A stretch of DNA of 64,000 bases, taken from Desulfobulbaceae bacterium. GTDB lineage: Bacteria > Desulfobacterota > Desulfobulbia > Desulfobulbales > Desulfobulbaceae. Position 1 is the first letter of the stretch, and each line of letters opens with the position of its first letter. The stretch is taken from assembly GCA_023544645.1 (NCBI GenBank), contig JAMJFO010000003.1, forward strand, positions 62,001-126,000. The letters run 5' to 3'. Shown here piece after piece: positions 35,707 to 44,402 of the stretch. The notes beneath the pieces are model-generated. The model searched no databases. It had not been told where the DNA came from and worked only from the letters and a program-made list of their open reading frames with translations. Made by a program: the position numbers and the translations under genes.

Positions 35707-36741
35707 CTACCTCTGCAGGCCAAGCACATCCGTCAATTTCCGGGTGAACGATCCGGCGTCGCGGAAATCAAGATGTGAGCCATCCGGGCAGTCAAAAAGG
35801 GAAAGGGCGGGATAGTCGGCAAAATGAACAGTGCGGGCAGAGGTGGTCGCAGCGAAACGGTCCCAGTACCCACGGCGTGGCCAGGTCTTCTCCTCCAGCT
35901 TGAGAATTTCGCCGCAGGACGGCATACGAAGAAAGATGACCCTACCGCCCCGTTGGTGGATCCGGCTCACCATGGCCTCGATCTCGCTGATACGGGCGGC
36001 AAATGCTTCCCCGGCCAGCGGGGCCGCCTCCTCGACGATCCGGCGCTGCCTCTGTATCCGTGCCTTGCGAAGTTGCGCAATGTCTATCCGGGAATAATCA
36101 GCGGGCCGGTATCTGTCTTCCCGCATGGGCGCATAGGGTGGCCGCGGAACCTCACCCCCCGTCAATTTCTCCCACAACTTGTCCGGCAGCAGCCCGGGAT
36201 AACGGAAGACAAAATGAGACTGCAGTAGCAGCGAAAGGCGGGTTTCGACCCTGGATGACCACTTCTGCTGATGGAATTTGCGGACCCATTTGGCGGAGCG
36301 CCCCTGGTCAGCGCTACCGTCAGCAAGCCACTGGGGGAGAAGGGAGCAGAGGACCAGTCCGGCAAAGGAATGATCTGCGGCAAGATCGGCCAGCACCGGC
36401 AGGGGAGAACTGCCGTCAATGGCGAGCATCACGGTTTCGACGCCTGTCGCTTCATGGAAAACCTGCGGATCGACATCAAGCTGCATCCGTGAGGAGCCGA
36501 GAAGAACGGCTGTCCGGCCGTCCCCTTTTTGAACGTTCCGGCGTTTGAGCGTCCATATCCCGAGATCATCCTCGATAACCGGAGCAAAACCCGCGCCCCG
36601 CCAGAAAGCCTCCCAGGCGCTCAGTATGACAAGGGCTGCCAGCAGACCGACCGCAAGGCTGCGAAGCCAGCCGTCATAGCCGCGGCGCTGTTTAGAACTG
36701 GAAGTAGATGAAGGCACGTTCTTCTCCGGGGGCAAGGGCAA
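35707..36741 (-). CDS. SGNH-hydrolase-like membrane-anchored protein
   Basis: A 344-residue protein with one N-terminal membrane helix (about 28-48) and a periplasmic domain. TAVLLGSSRMQLDVDP resembles block I of SGNH/GDSL hydrolases and DGSHLDFRDAGSF the C-terminal Asp-x-x-His block; the catalytic Ser/Asp/His set is plausible. It overlaps the preceding MBOAT gene by about 50 bases and is probably its partner, finishing O-acylation of a surface polysaccharide. The target is unknown. Confidence 0.7.
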   Translation of the reverse strand: MPLPPEKNVPSSTSSSKQRRGYDGWLRSLAVGLLAALVILSAWEAFWRGAGFAPVIEDDLGIWTLKRRNVQKGDGRTAVLLGSSRMQLDVDPQVFHEATGVETVMLAIDGSSPLPVLADLAADHSFAGLVLCSLLPQWLADGSADQGRSAKWVRKFHQQKWSSRVETRLSLLLQSHFVFRYPGLLPDKLWEKLTGGEVPRPPYAPMREDRYRPADYSRIDIAQLRKARIQRQRRIVEEAAPLAGEAFAARISEIEAMVSRIHQRGGRVIFLRMPSCGEILKLEEKTWPRRGYWDRFAATTSARTVHFADYPALSLFDCPDGSHLDFRDAGSFTRKLTDVLGLQR

Positions 36742-38107
36742 GTGAGAGCAATATAACCGCCAGGGCGGCGCTTCGCAGCCACCAGGGAATCAGGGATAAA
36801 GCCGCCCTGAAGTCCAGGTCGCGCAGGAGCCACTGCCCGGCAAGCATGAACACGGTGAGCAGGCATATCCGGGATACGGCCGCGGCTGAGAGGAGATCGC
36901 CTCCCTGGCCGCCGGTCATGGCTGTAAGCAGCATGAAAGCGGCGCCGGTATCCTGGGCCCTGAAAAACACCCAGGTAATACAGATGATGCAATAGGTGGC
37001 CAGCATGAGCGCCAGCCGGGCGCCGGCTCCACTGGTATCGATCCGGTCCTGAAAAACGGATTTCAGCGCCCGTTCGGCGGCCAGGAGAAAACCGTGAATT
37101 CCGCCCCAGATGACAAAATGCCATCCGGCGCCATGCCACAGTCCGCCGAGCAGCATGGTGGCCGAGGCATTGATCGTTGTTCGCAGCGGTCCCTTTCTGC
37201 TGCCTCCCAGCCAGAAGTACAGATAGTCGCGCAGAAAGGAGGAAAGAGAGATATGCCAGCGCCGCCAGAATTCGGAAAAGCCCATGGCCGCATAGGGAAA
37301 ACGGAAATTCTCCGGCAGGACAAAGCCGAGGCACAGCGCGACGCCGATGGCGCAGGTGGAATAACCGGCAAAATCGAAAAAGATCTGGGCGGAAAAGGCC
37401 AGGGTTCCCACCCAGGCATCGACCAGGCCCGCCCTGGCCGGAGCGCCGAATACCTGGTCGGCAACAGGTCCGGCCAGGGTATCGGCCAGGATAACCTTTT
37501 CGAAAAGCCCCAGGCCGAGCATGGCCAGCCCCCATCCCAGCTGCTCGGCTGTGGCGCGCCGCTCTTTTTTGCACTGCGGCAGAAATTCCACTGCCCGCAC
37601 AATGGGACCGGCCACCAGCTGCGGGAAAAAGGTGACAAACAGGGCGAAATCGAGAAAAGAGGGCCAGGGCTTGAGTTTGCCCCGGTAGATATCGAGGCTG
37701 TAGGATAGTGACTGGAAGGTGTAAAAGGAGATCCCCACCGGCAGCACTATACCGGGCGCGGCAGGCCGGAACCCGATTCCCATGAGCTCCAGCATTGCCA
37801 CGAAGTTCTCCAGCAGGAATCCGCCGTATTTGAAATAGCCGAGCAGCCCCAGGTTGACGGTCAGGCTCAGCCCGAGAAAAAATCGTCTGGTCCTGAGTCG
37901 GCGGGCCGCGGCGATCTTTCGGCCGGCCAGCCAGTCAACCAGGGTTGATATCCAGAGGAGGACAACAAAGGGGGGATTCCAGGCGGCATAGAAGAGGTAG
38001 CTTGCCAGGCAGAGATTGAGCTTTTTCACCTTCCAGGAGAGCGGCAGGTGATGCATGAACAGCACAATCGCCAGAAAAAGGATGAAGATGAGTGAGTTGA
38101 AAAGCAT
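36692..38107 (-). CDS. MBOAT-family O-acyltransferase (AlgI-like)
   Basis: A 471-residue polytopic membrane protein of the membrane-bound O-acyltransferase family. The conserved catalytic histidine is in LLGGLWHGAGWHFVIWGGIHG (only part of it is the motif, WHFVIWG). It passes an acyl group, usually acetyl, from the cytoplasm to a periplasmic acceptor. AGGGA lies before the ATG at 38107. Together with the SGNH-like gene it forms a typical polysaccharide acylation module. No biosynthesis genes for the polysaccharide lie nearby. Confidence 0.85.
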   Translation of the reverse strand: MLFNSLIFILFLAIVLFMHHLPLSWKVKKLNLCLASYLFYAAWNPPFVVLLWISTLVDWLAGRKIAAARRLRTRRFFLGLSLTVNLGLLGYFKYGGFLLENFVAMLELMGIGFRPAAPGIVLPVGISFYTFQSLSYSLDIYRGKLKPWPSFLDFALFVTFFPQLVAGPIVRAVEFLPQCKKERRATAEQLGWGLAMLGLGLFEKVILADTLAGPVADQVFGAPARAGLVDAWVGTLAFSAQIFFDFAGYSTCAIGVALCLGFVLPENFRFPYAAMGFSEFWRRWHISLSSFLRDYLYFWLGGSRKGPLRTTINASATMLLGGLWHGAGWHFVIWGGIHGFLLAAERALKSVFQDRIDTSGAGARLALMLATYCIICITWVFFRAQDTGAAFMLLTAMTGGQGGDLLSAAAVSRICLLTVFMLAGQWLLRDLDFRAALSLIPWWLRSAALAVILLSLALAPGEERAFIYFQF

Positions 38108-38515
38108 GGTCCCTACTATATCGCGGCGAAGCGATCAGGTCCACACCAAGATTCCATCTGGCGGGGACCATGACCGGTTCACATATACGGTCGGGGCCGG
38201 CCCATGGCTTGTCGCCTCGGGAGGATGGGAAAGGAAAAAAATTGTTTTTCCGTGCTGGTGAATAAATCAACCTGAACCATTGCGGTTCATGATTTTTTTT
38301 CCATGAAGGAAAAACCAGAATCTGGCTACCAGCCCACCAGTTATTGATCACTTCCGGCTCGCCTGGCTTTGGTGTCATTTCATAAAATCTATTCATTTCT
38401 TTGGCTTGCATGGTTGAACGGCAGATCGGTTAGTGTGGCACACATGTTGCTGTATACCAGACATGCGTAGCTGCTGCGATTTTCACCAACCACATCAAGC
38501 GAGAGGAAAGGAATC
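38108..38515. other. Divergent intergenic region between MBOAT and the secreted protein gene
   Basis: About 400 bases without a gene. It holds the sigma-54 promoter at 38436-38451 and an inverted repeat TGAACC-attgc-GGTTCA at 38273-38289, about 150 bases upstream of that promoter. The repeat is where an enhancer-binding activator could bind; this is inference. Confidence 0.5.
38436..38451 (+). promoter_or_regulatory. Consensus sigma-54 (-24/-12) promoter
   Basis: TGGCAC (38436-38441), five bases, TTGCT (38447-38451): an exact match to TGGCAC-N5-TTGCW. The predicted start is near 38462, about 54 bases before the ATG of the secreted protein, which has GAGAGGAAAGG upstream. Confidence 0.85.
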
Positions 38516-39943
38516 ATGAAAGCAGATAAGTTTCTGTTTGCCACAGCTTTGGCAATTTTTAGTACGGCAGGCGCGGTCCAGGCAGGTATCATCGACAGCT
38601 GGAACATGGATGGAGTTGATGTTTATCCAGGGCCATACACGGAATATGTAACATATTATAGCACTATTTATACCGATTTTACGATGACTGACACCAACGG
38701 CGTCATCTCCTGGAAAGAAACCGATGTTAAGGCGCCCGGCCTCAAGGTAGTCAACGGTGACGATGTGGATGGCTCCAACTGCCTCATGACCACCGGCTAC
38801 AATCCTTATGACATGAGTGATAAACAGTGCACCGATCCCCTGCAATCGAGCAAGCGTTTCAAGCTGAAAAATACCTTCAATGCCCCCGTTGACCTGAATT
38901 TTAATGTGGTTGACGGCGAAACCTCCAGCTACCGGGCACTGCAGAAATGGACCGACGGCACTGACCTGCCCTGGAGCGGATTTACCATTGAACTGGGTTT
39001 TACGGTGTACGGAGAGTTCGTACCCTCGGCCGACGGCGACGACCTGGGCTTTTCTGACAGCCGGGGCAGATATTTCACCAGGCCGGTTACTTCCTACCAG
39101 TCCAAGGCTGATATACTGTCGGCCCTCTTTGCCCAGGGTCTTGCCGGCGCTCCCGACAAGTATCATCCCGAGCCGGGTTATTTCAACCCGGTGGAAAGGA
39201 TGAGCTTCGGTCTGGTGGCCACTGAAGACAAAATCGCCAGCGACAGCATCTCCGCCAGCTATTCGGACGTTTTCGACCAGTGGGTCAACAGCCCTGGTGT
39301 GCCTATCGCCATCTTCTGGGATGATGACGGCGACATCAACACCGATAACGCGCTGATGGCCAACTGTGCCGATGCCGCCAACCTGGTCCACGTCGGCACC
39401 CATACCGGCGACGATGTGACCGGATTCAGCTGCGACGGCCAGTGGGTTACCTTCCGGGCCGAACCCGGTCTTGACCAGGATGGTCTGCCATACCTCTCCG
39501 ATGGGGTGCCCAAGGCCATCGAACTCACTGATCTGGCCCCGGTGGTCTATACCAGCATCGAAGCGGCGGTTGCCTCAGGTGATCCCCAGCCCATGTACGT
39601 GGATTACATCGAAGACGCTGCCAATCTCGGCTTCAACTTCTGGATCACTGTGGGTGACACAAGCAGCTGGCCGACTCCGGGCAGTTTCACGGTCCGTTAT
39701 ACCCCGGTGCCCTCTGACGGCGAACCGCTCGATCCCCCGGGAGGCACCGAGCAGTTCTGCACTGACGGTCTGGACAATGACGGGGACGGCCTGATCGACT
39801 GCGCTGATCCCGACTGCGAAGGCATCGAGATGTGCGGACCGGAAGGAAAGGGAGATACCTGCTCTGACGGCTACGACAATGACGGAGACGGCCAGATCGA
39901 TTGCTATGATTCAGGCTGCGCCAAGAACAGGGCCTGTCGTTAA
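38516..39943 (+). CDS. Secreted anchor-type protein (choice-of-anchor F-like) with Cys/Asp repeats
   Basis: A 475-residue exported protein: signal peptide about 1-23 (GAVQAG) and a large beta-rich domain that resembles the choice-of-anchor F family. The C-terminus has two repeats, CTDGLDNDGDGLIDCADPDC and CSDGYDNDGDGQIDCYDSGC (each ~20 residues). Their DNDGDG core is a calcium-binding type and is also common in surface-anchored proteins. There is no hydrophobic tail afterwards. It is expected to be calcium-stabilised at the surface. Expression appears sigma-54 controlled. Substrate or partner is unknown. Confidence 0.72.
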   Translation: MKADKFLFATALAIFSTAGAVQAGIIDSWNMDGVDVYPGPYTEYVTYYSTIYTDFTMTDTNGVISWKETDVKAPGLKVVNGDDVDGSNCLMTTGYNPYDMSDKQCTDPLQSSKRFKLKNTFNAPVDLNFNVVDGETSSYRALQKWTDGTDLPWSGFTIELGFTVYGEFVPSADGDDLGFSDSRGRYFTRPVTSYQSKADILSALFAQGLAGAPDKYHPEPGYFNPVERMSFGLVATEDKIASDSISASYSDVFDQWVNSPGVPIAIFWDDDGDINTDNALMANCADAANLVHVGTHTGDDVTGFSCDGQWVTFRAEPGLDQDGLPYLSDGVPKAIELTDLAPVVYTSIEAAVASGDPQPMYVDYIEDAANLGFNFWITVGDTSSWPTPGSFTVRYTPVPSDGEPLDPPGGTEQFCTDGLDNDGDGLIDCADPDCEGIEMCGPEGKGDTCSDGYDNDGDGQIDCYDSGCAKNRACR

Positions 39944-39970
39944 TCCCATTTATATTTCCACCCCACTCCC

Positions 39971-40016
39971 AGAGACCCGGTTGAGGCATCATGTCTGCCG
40001 GGTCTCTGTCCTTTTA
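39971..40016 (+). terminator. Terminator after the secreted protein gene
   Basis: A perfect 10-bp stem AGAGACCCGG (39971-39980) / CCGGGTCTCT (39998-40007) with a 17-nt loop, then GTCCTTTT. It lies 27 bases after the stop. Confidence 0.75.
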
Positions 40017-40144
40017 CCGCCATTACATACAATAATAGGAAGTTTGAGCGGAGTGTCGCGCAAAGCTGACTGTGGATAAACCGGTTTCCTGAATCATTCA
40101 GGTGTTTGTTCAGCCTGAACAGGTGGAAGGGAGTTGAACTCCAT

Positions 40145-40185
40145 AAAAAAAGGGTTTACAAGATACTGGCGTATCCGGTAAACCC
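40145..40185 (-). terminator. Terminator of tRNA-Cys
   Basis: On the minus strand: stem TGGGTTTA / TAAACCC (40152-40158 with 40179-40185), an inner GATAC/GTATC pairing, and a seven-base T run (40145-40151), eight bases after the tRNA. Confidence 0.85.
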
Positions 40186-40193
40186 ATATATTT

Positions 40194-40268
<75 letters not shown>

Positions 40269-40443
40269 CTTGATGATAGTGAGGGCACTTTATACCAAAG
40301 TTTCCAGATTTGACAAGGGGAAACCGTTGTAAAATATTTTTCCGGGTGGTTGGGAGACGTGGGTAAAGATCCTTGAATGCCGCATGATTTTATAAATAAA
40401 ACCTGGTCATTCGGGTCCGGATGTTTATTTTATCTGATTTGAG

Positions 40444-41175
40444 ATGGTTGCTACAATACAGACTCTGGTTCAGGACAACAGTGAACGGCTCGAAGAGCTG
40501 CAGGCGAGGATAGGATACCGGTTCAAGGATATCCGGCTGCTTCAGCTGGCGCTGGTCCATAGTTCATTTGCCTTTGAGCGCATGAAGCACGGCCGCCATA
40601 ACGAAACCCAGGAATTTCTGGGGGACGCGGTGCTTGATCTTACCCTGGGGTACATCCTCTTTACCCGTTTTCCTGAAATGCGGGAAGGCAATCTGACGCG
40701 GATCCGCGCCGCGCTGGTCAATGAATCCGGTTTGGCCGGAATGGCGCGGGCGATCAGTCTTGGCGACTACCTGCTCTTGGGGCATGGCGAGGAAGCGTCC
40801 AGGGGGAGGACCAAGCCGTCCATTCTTTCCTGCGCCTATGAGGCCTTGATCGGCGGCATTTTTCTGGATGGCGGCTATGACGCGGCCCTGTCTTTTGTCA
40901 GAAAATGGTTCGAGCCCCTGATAGACAGACGTCGTGAATTGCTCATGTCTGCCGATGCAAAAAGTTCCCTGCAGGAACTGCTGCAGGAGAGACATAATGC
41001 CGGTCCGGAGTATGTGCTGGACATTGAGGAGGGCCCTGCCCATGCCAGGATGTTCACCGTTTCGGTCCATTTCCAGGGCAATTCGCTGGGCACCGGCACC
41101 GCTTCCAGCAAAAAAGTAGCGGAACAGCAGGCTGCGCACGAAGCGTTGAAACATCTCAATTCCCCGGCCCATTAG
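40444..41175 (+). CDS. rnc: Ribonuclease III
   Basis: Double-strand-specific endoribonuclease for rRNA and mRNA processing. The 243 residues contain the catalytic signature ETQEFLGDAVLDL near residue 55, a second acidic cluster (YEALIGGIFLD), and a C-terminal double-strand RNA-binding domain ending in SKKVAEQQAAHEAL. It sits between the tRNA-Cys and a radical SAM gene. The Shine-Dalgarno before the ATG is weak. Confidence 0.95.
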   Translation: MVATIQTLVQDNSERLEELQARIGYRFKDIRLLQLALVHSSFAFERMKHGRHNETQEFLGDAVLDLTLGYILFTRFPEMREGNLTRIRAALVNESGLAGMARAISLGDYLLLGHGEEASRGRTKPSILSCAYEALIGGIFLDGGYDAALSFVRKWFEPLIDRRRELLMSADAKSSLQELLQERHNAGPEYVLDIEEGPAHARMFTVSVHFQGNSLGTGTASSKKVAEQQAAHEALKHLNSPAH

Positions 41176-41262
41176 CCCGCATTTCTCACAAGGGTTGCCG
41201 CGAGAAGCCGTAAAACCTGCAAAAACCGGAACGACCCGGTAACCGGAACGAAACCAGTTGTT

Positions 41263-42291
41263 ATGCCTTTGATCATTCCCGTTTTTATTCCCCACCAGGG
41301 ATGCCCGCACACCTGCATTTTCTGCAACCAGCACAGGATCAGCGGTCAGGCTGCCGGCGCATCCGTGACCGCGGCGGATGTGCGGCATACCATAACACTG
41401 TGGCTGAACCGCGCTCCGGGCAGGAAAGGTGATGATGTCCAGGTAGCCTTCTACGGCGGCAGTTTTACCGGTCTGCCATTGTCGAGGCAGCAGGAGCTGC
41501 TGCAGGCGGTGAAACCCTTTCTCGGCAATGGACGGGTCGGGTCGATCCGCCTTTCCACCCGCCCCGATTATATTGACGGCGCCGCAGTTGCCTTCCTGCA
41601 GGCGCATGGAGTGGCCACTGTTGAACTCGGGGTCCAGTCTCTGGATGACCGGGTGCTGGAAGCCAGTTGCCGAGGCCACAAGGCTGCGCATACGTACGAT
41701 GCGGCTAAGCACCTCAGGAGCCAGGGCATGGAAACAGGTTTCCAGCTCATGCTGGGACTGCCGGAGCAGTCAACGCGCTCCCTCATGCAGACAGTAAAAG
41801 AGGCTGTTGCCTTGCAACCGGATTTTGTCCGGATTTATCCGGTACTGGTATTACAGGGCAGCGGGTTGAACAGTTTGCGCGAACAGGGTATGTTCCAACC
41901 GCTCACCCTGGAAAAAGCGGTGGCCCAGGCCGCCTGGGCGAAAAAATTTTTTGCCGCGCATGACATCAGGGTTGTGCGGATGGGGCTGCAGCCGGGCCGG
42001 GAACTTGAAGAAAGCCTGATTGCCGGTCCTTATCACCCGGCCTTCGGCGAACTGGTCAGCTCCCGGATCATGCTGCAGCAGACAAGGAAGGCCCTGCAGT
42101 GTTCGGGAAGCAGCACCCGGCAGGCCTTGTCAATCTCGACCAGTGATGTTTCCATCTTCCGCGGTATGAAATCCTCGAATATCAGACGGTTGAAGGAACT
42201 CGGGCTGGAGGGGCGTTATGTGCTGATTACCGACCGGGAGCAGCCCCGGTTCACTCTCCGAAAACTCTCAACAGTTCCGATGAAAAACTGA
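41263..42291 (+). CDS. Radical SAM protein with C-terminal extension (Elp3/YhcC-like)
   Basis: A 342-residue radical SAM enzyme. The [4Fe-4S] cysteines are in GCPHTCIFCNQ (C14, C18, C21) and VAFYGGSFTG is the SAM-binding GGE-like motif. ELGVQSLDDRVL and a C-terminal basic domain match the radical SAM C-terminal-extension group that includes Elp3. There is no acetyltransferase domain, so it is not Elp3 itself. Substrate is unknown. It is followed immediately by the ABC-F gene (ATG at 42294). Confidence 0.82.
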   Translation: MPLIIPVFIPHQGCPHTCIFCNQHRISGQAAGASVTAADVRHTITLWLNRAPGRKGDDVQVAFYGGSFTGLPLSRQQELLQAVKPFLGNGRVGSIRLSTRPDYIDGAAVAFLQAHGVATVELGVQSLDDRVLEASCRGHKAAHTYDAAKHLRSQGMETGFQLMLGLPEQSTRSLMQTVKEAVALQPDFVRIYPVLVLQGSGLNSLREQGMFQPLTLEKAVAQAAWAKKFFAAHDIRVVRMGLQPGRELEESLIAGPYHPAFGELVSSRIMLQQTRKALQCSGSSTRQALSISTSDVSIFRGMKSSNIRRLKELGLEGRYVLITDREQPRFTLRKLSTVPMKN

Positions 42292-42293
42292 TC

Positions 42294-44273
42294 ATGCTCA
42301 CTGTCAATAATCTCAACCTCCAGTATGGCGGCAAACACCTGTTCCGGGATGTTTCGGCTCAGGTTCATCCCGATGACCGCATCGGCCTGATTGGGGTGAA
42401 CGGTACCGGCAAGTCCACCCTGCTGAAGATCATGAGCGGCCTGCAGGAGACCGACCCGGGAACAGTCAACCGGGCGTCCTGGTTTACCGTTGCCTACCTG
42501 CCCCAGGAGGTGACGGTCAGCCTGGGCTCCCGGAGCCTGTATGAAGAGGCGGAAACAGCCTTTCAGGATGTGTTGAACAAACAGGAGGAACTGCGGGAAG
42601 TCTCGGAACAGCTGGCGGTCATTTCCTCTGGTGACCCGGAGCTTGAGCCGTTGCTGCAGCGCCAGGGCGACCTGCAGCATTTTCTCGAAGGGCGTGATAT
42701 CTTCACCATCCGCCCCCAGATCGAGCGGATTCTCGGGGGGCTGGGTTTTTCCCAGGCAGACCTGAAAAAAGAGGTCCGGAGCTTTTCCGGCGGCTGGATC
42801 ATGCGGCTGCTACTCGCCAAACTGCTGCTCCAGAAACCCGCCCTCCTCCTGCTGGATGAGCCGACCAACCATCTCGATCTTGATTCTTTAACCTGGCTGG
42901 AAGACTTTCTGCGTCAGTACCAGGGCGCGATTATCGTTATCTCCCATGACCGCTCCTTTCTGGACCGTCTGACCACCTCGACCTGGGAACTGAGCCTGGG
43001 CCGGCTGACCGTATACCGGGGCAACTACTCCAAATACCTGGTGGAAAAAGAGGAGCGACTGGAAATCGAACGGGCCGCCTACAACAACCAGCAGGCGAAG
43101 ATCAAGCAGACCGAACGGTTCATAACCCGGTTCCGGGCCAAGTCCACCAAGGCGAAACAGGTTCAGAGCCGGGTCAGGCAGCTGGAAAAGATGGAGCGCA
43201 TCGAATTGTCCGAAACCGAGCGGAGTATCCGCTTCACCTTTCCCCCGGCGGCTCCTTCGGGAAAGCAGGTGCTGGAACTGCGCGGACTGAATAAAAGTTT
43301 TGATCATCATCCTGTTTTCAAGGATATCAATTTGTCTCTCAACAGGGGCGACAGGCTGGCCGTGGTCGGGGTGAACGGCGCCGGCAAAACCACCCTGATG
43401 AAGATTATTGCCGGCATGGAGCCTGCCGAAGGGGAGGTGCGGCTGGGCCATAATGTCATCCTTTCCTATTTCGGCCAGCATCAGGCCCAGGAGTTGTCCG
43501 GGGAGTTGACCGTACTGGATACGGTCTATCACGGCGCCGAGGACATGACCATGACCAGGGTCCGTTCCCTGCTCGGTGCGTTCCTTTTTACCGGCGACGA
43601 GGTGGACAAGAAAGTGCAGATCCTCTCCGGCGGCGAGAAAAGCAGGGTGGCCCTGGCCCGGATGCTCGTCACCCCGGCCAACCTCATGCTCCTGGACGAG
43701 CCGACCAATCATCTGGACATCAGCTCCCAGGAGGTTCTGCAGGAGGCAATGGCCCAGTATGAAGGCACCATCATCGTGGTTTCCCACAACCGTTTTTTTG
43801 CCAATTCCTTTGTTAACAAGGTTCTGGAGATCAGGGACGGCAGGGCGACAATATATGAGGGTAATGTTGATGATTATCTGGAGCGCCGCAAAAAAGAGCA
43901 GGCCGGGAATAAACCGGCTGAAACGGAAACGGTGCCGGAAGAAGATGCAGCCGGGGCAGGGATAAATGAACAGCCGGCGGACCGCAAGACTCTTCGCCGC
44001 GAGAGGGCGCTGATGCGCGAAAAGCTCGGCAGAAAGCTTACCCCGTTGAAAGACCGGGTCAGAAAGACCGAGGAGCAGATCCAACTGCTGGAAACCCGAA
44101 AACAGGAGCTGGAGTCGGTAATGGCTGATCCCGAATTATACCGGGATCAGGAAAAATGGGCCGAGGTGAGCCGGGAATATGCCGGGGTGGCAGGAAAGCT
44201 TGAGCGAAATTATGCCCAGTGGGAAGAGGTCCAGGAAATGATTGAAGCTATAGAGGGTTCCGCTGTTGAATAA
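42294..44273 (+). CDS. ABC-F family ATPase (Uup/EttA-type, no membrane domain)
   Basis: A 659-residue protein with two ABC ATPase domains and no membrane segments. Walker A sites are GVNGTGKST (near 33) and GVNGAGKTT (near 358); signatures FSGGWIMR and LSGGEKSR; two DEPTNHLD Walker B sequences. A coiled C-terminal segment (about 560-650) follows. ABC-F proteins act on ribosomes, in translation or antibiotic resistance. The specific member is not assigned. Confidence 0.9.
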   Translation: MLTVNNLNLQYGGKHLFRDVSAQVHPDDRIGLIGVNGTGKSTLLKIMSGLQETDPGTVNRASWFTVAYLPQEVTVSLGSRSLYEEAETAFQDVLNKQEELREVSEQLAVISSGDPELEPLLQRQGDLQHFLEGRDIFTIRPQIERILGGLGFSQADLKKEVRSFSGGWIMRLLLAKLLLQKPALLLLDEPTNHLDLDSLTWLEDFLRQYQGAIIVISHDRSFLDRLTTSTWELSLGRLTVYRGNYSKYLVEKEERLEIERAAYNNQQAKIKQTERFITRFRAKSTKAKQVQSRVRQLEKMERIELSETERSIRFTFPPAAPSGKQVLELRGLNKSFDHHPVFKDINLSLNRGDRLAVVGVNGAGKTTLMKIIAGMEPAEGEVRLGHNVILSYFGQHQAQELSGELTVLDTVYHGAEDMTMTRVRSLLGAFLFTGDEVDKKVQILSGGEKSRVALARMLVTPANLMLLDEPTNHLDISSQEVLQEAMAQYEGTIIVVSHNRFFANSFVNKVLEIRDGRATIYEGNVDDYLERRKKEQAGNKPAETETVPEEDAAGAGINEQPADRKTLRRERALMREKLGRKLTPLKDRVRKTEEQIQLLETRKQELESVMADPELYRDQEKWAEVSREYAGVAGKLERNYAQWEEVQEMIEAIEGSAVE

Positions 44274-44402
44274 GGACGAAATTACTTGCCTATCAGGGTG
44301 GCTTTGGGGTACTAATTCATATTTGTATTTTAACCATTCCTGTTGACGGATTTGACGAAGCCGTTACCACCTGCCGGCCGGAATAAATAAACTGGAGACG
44401 CC

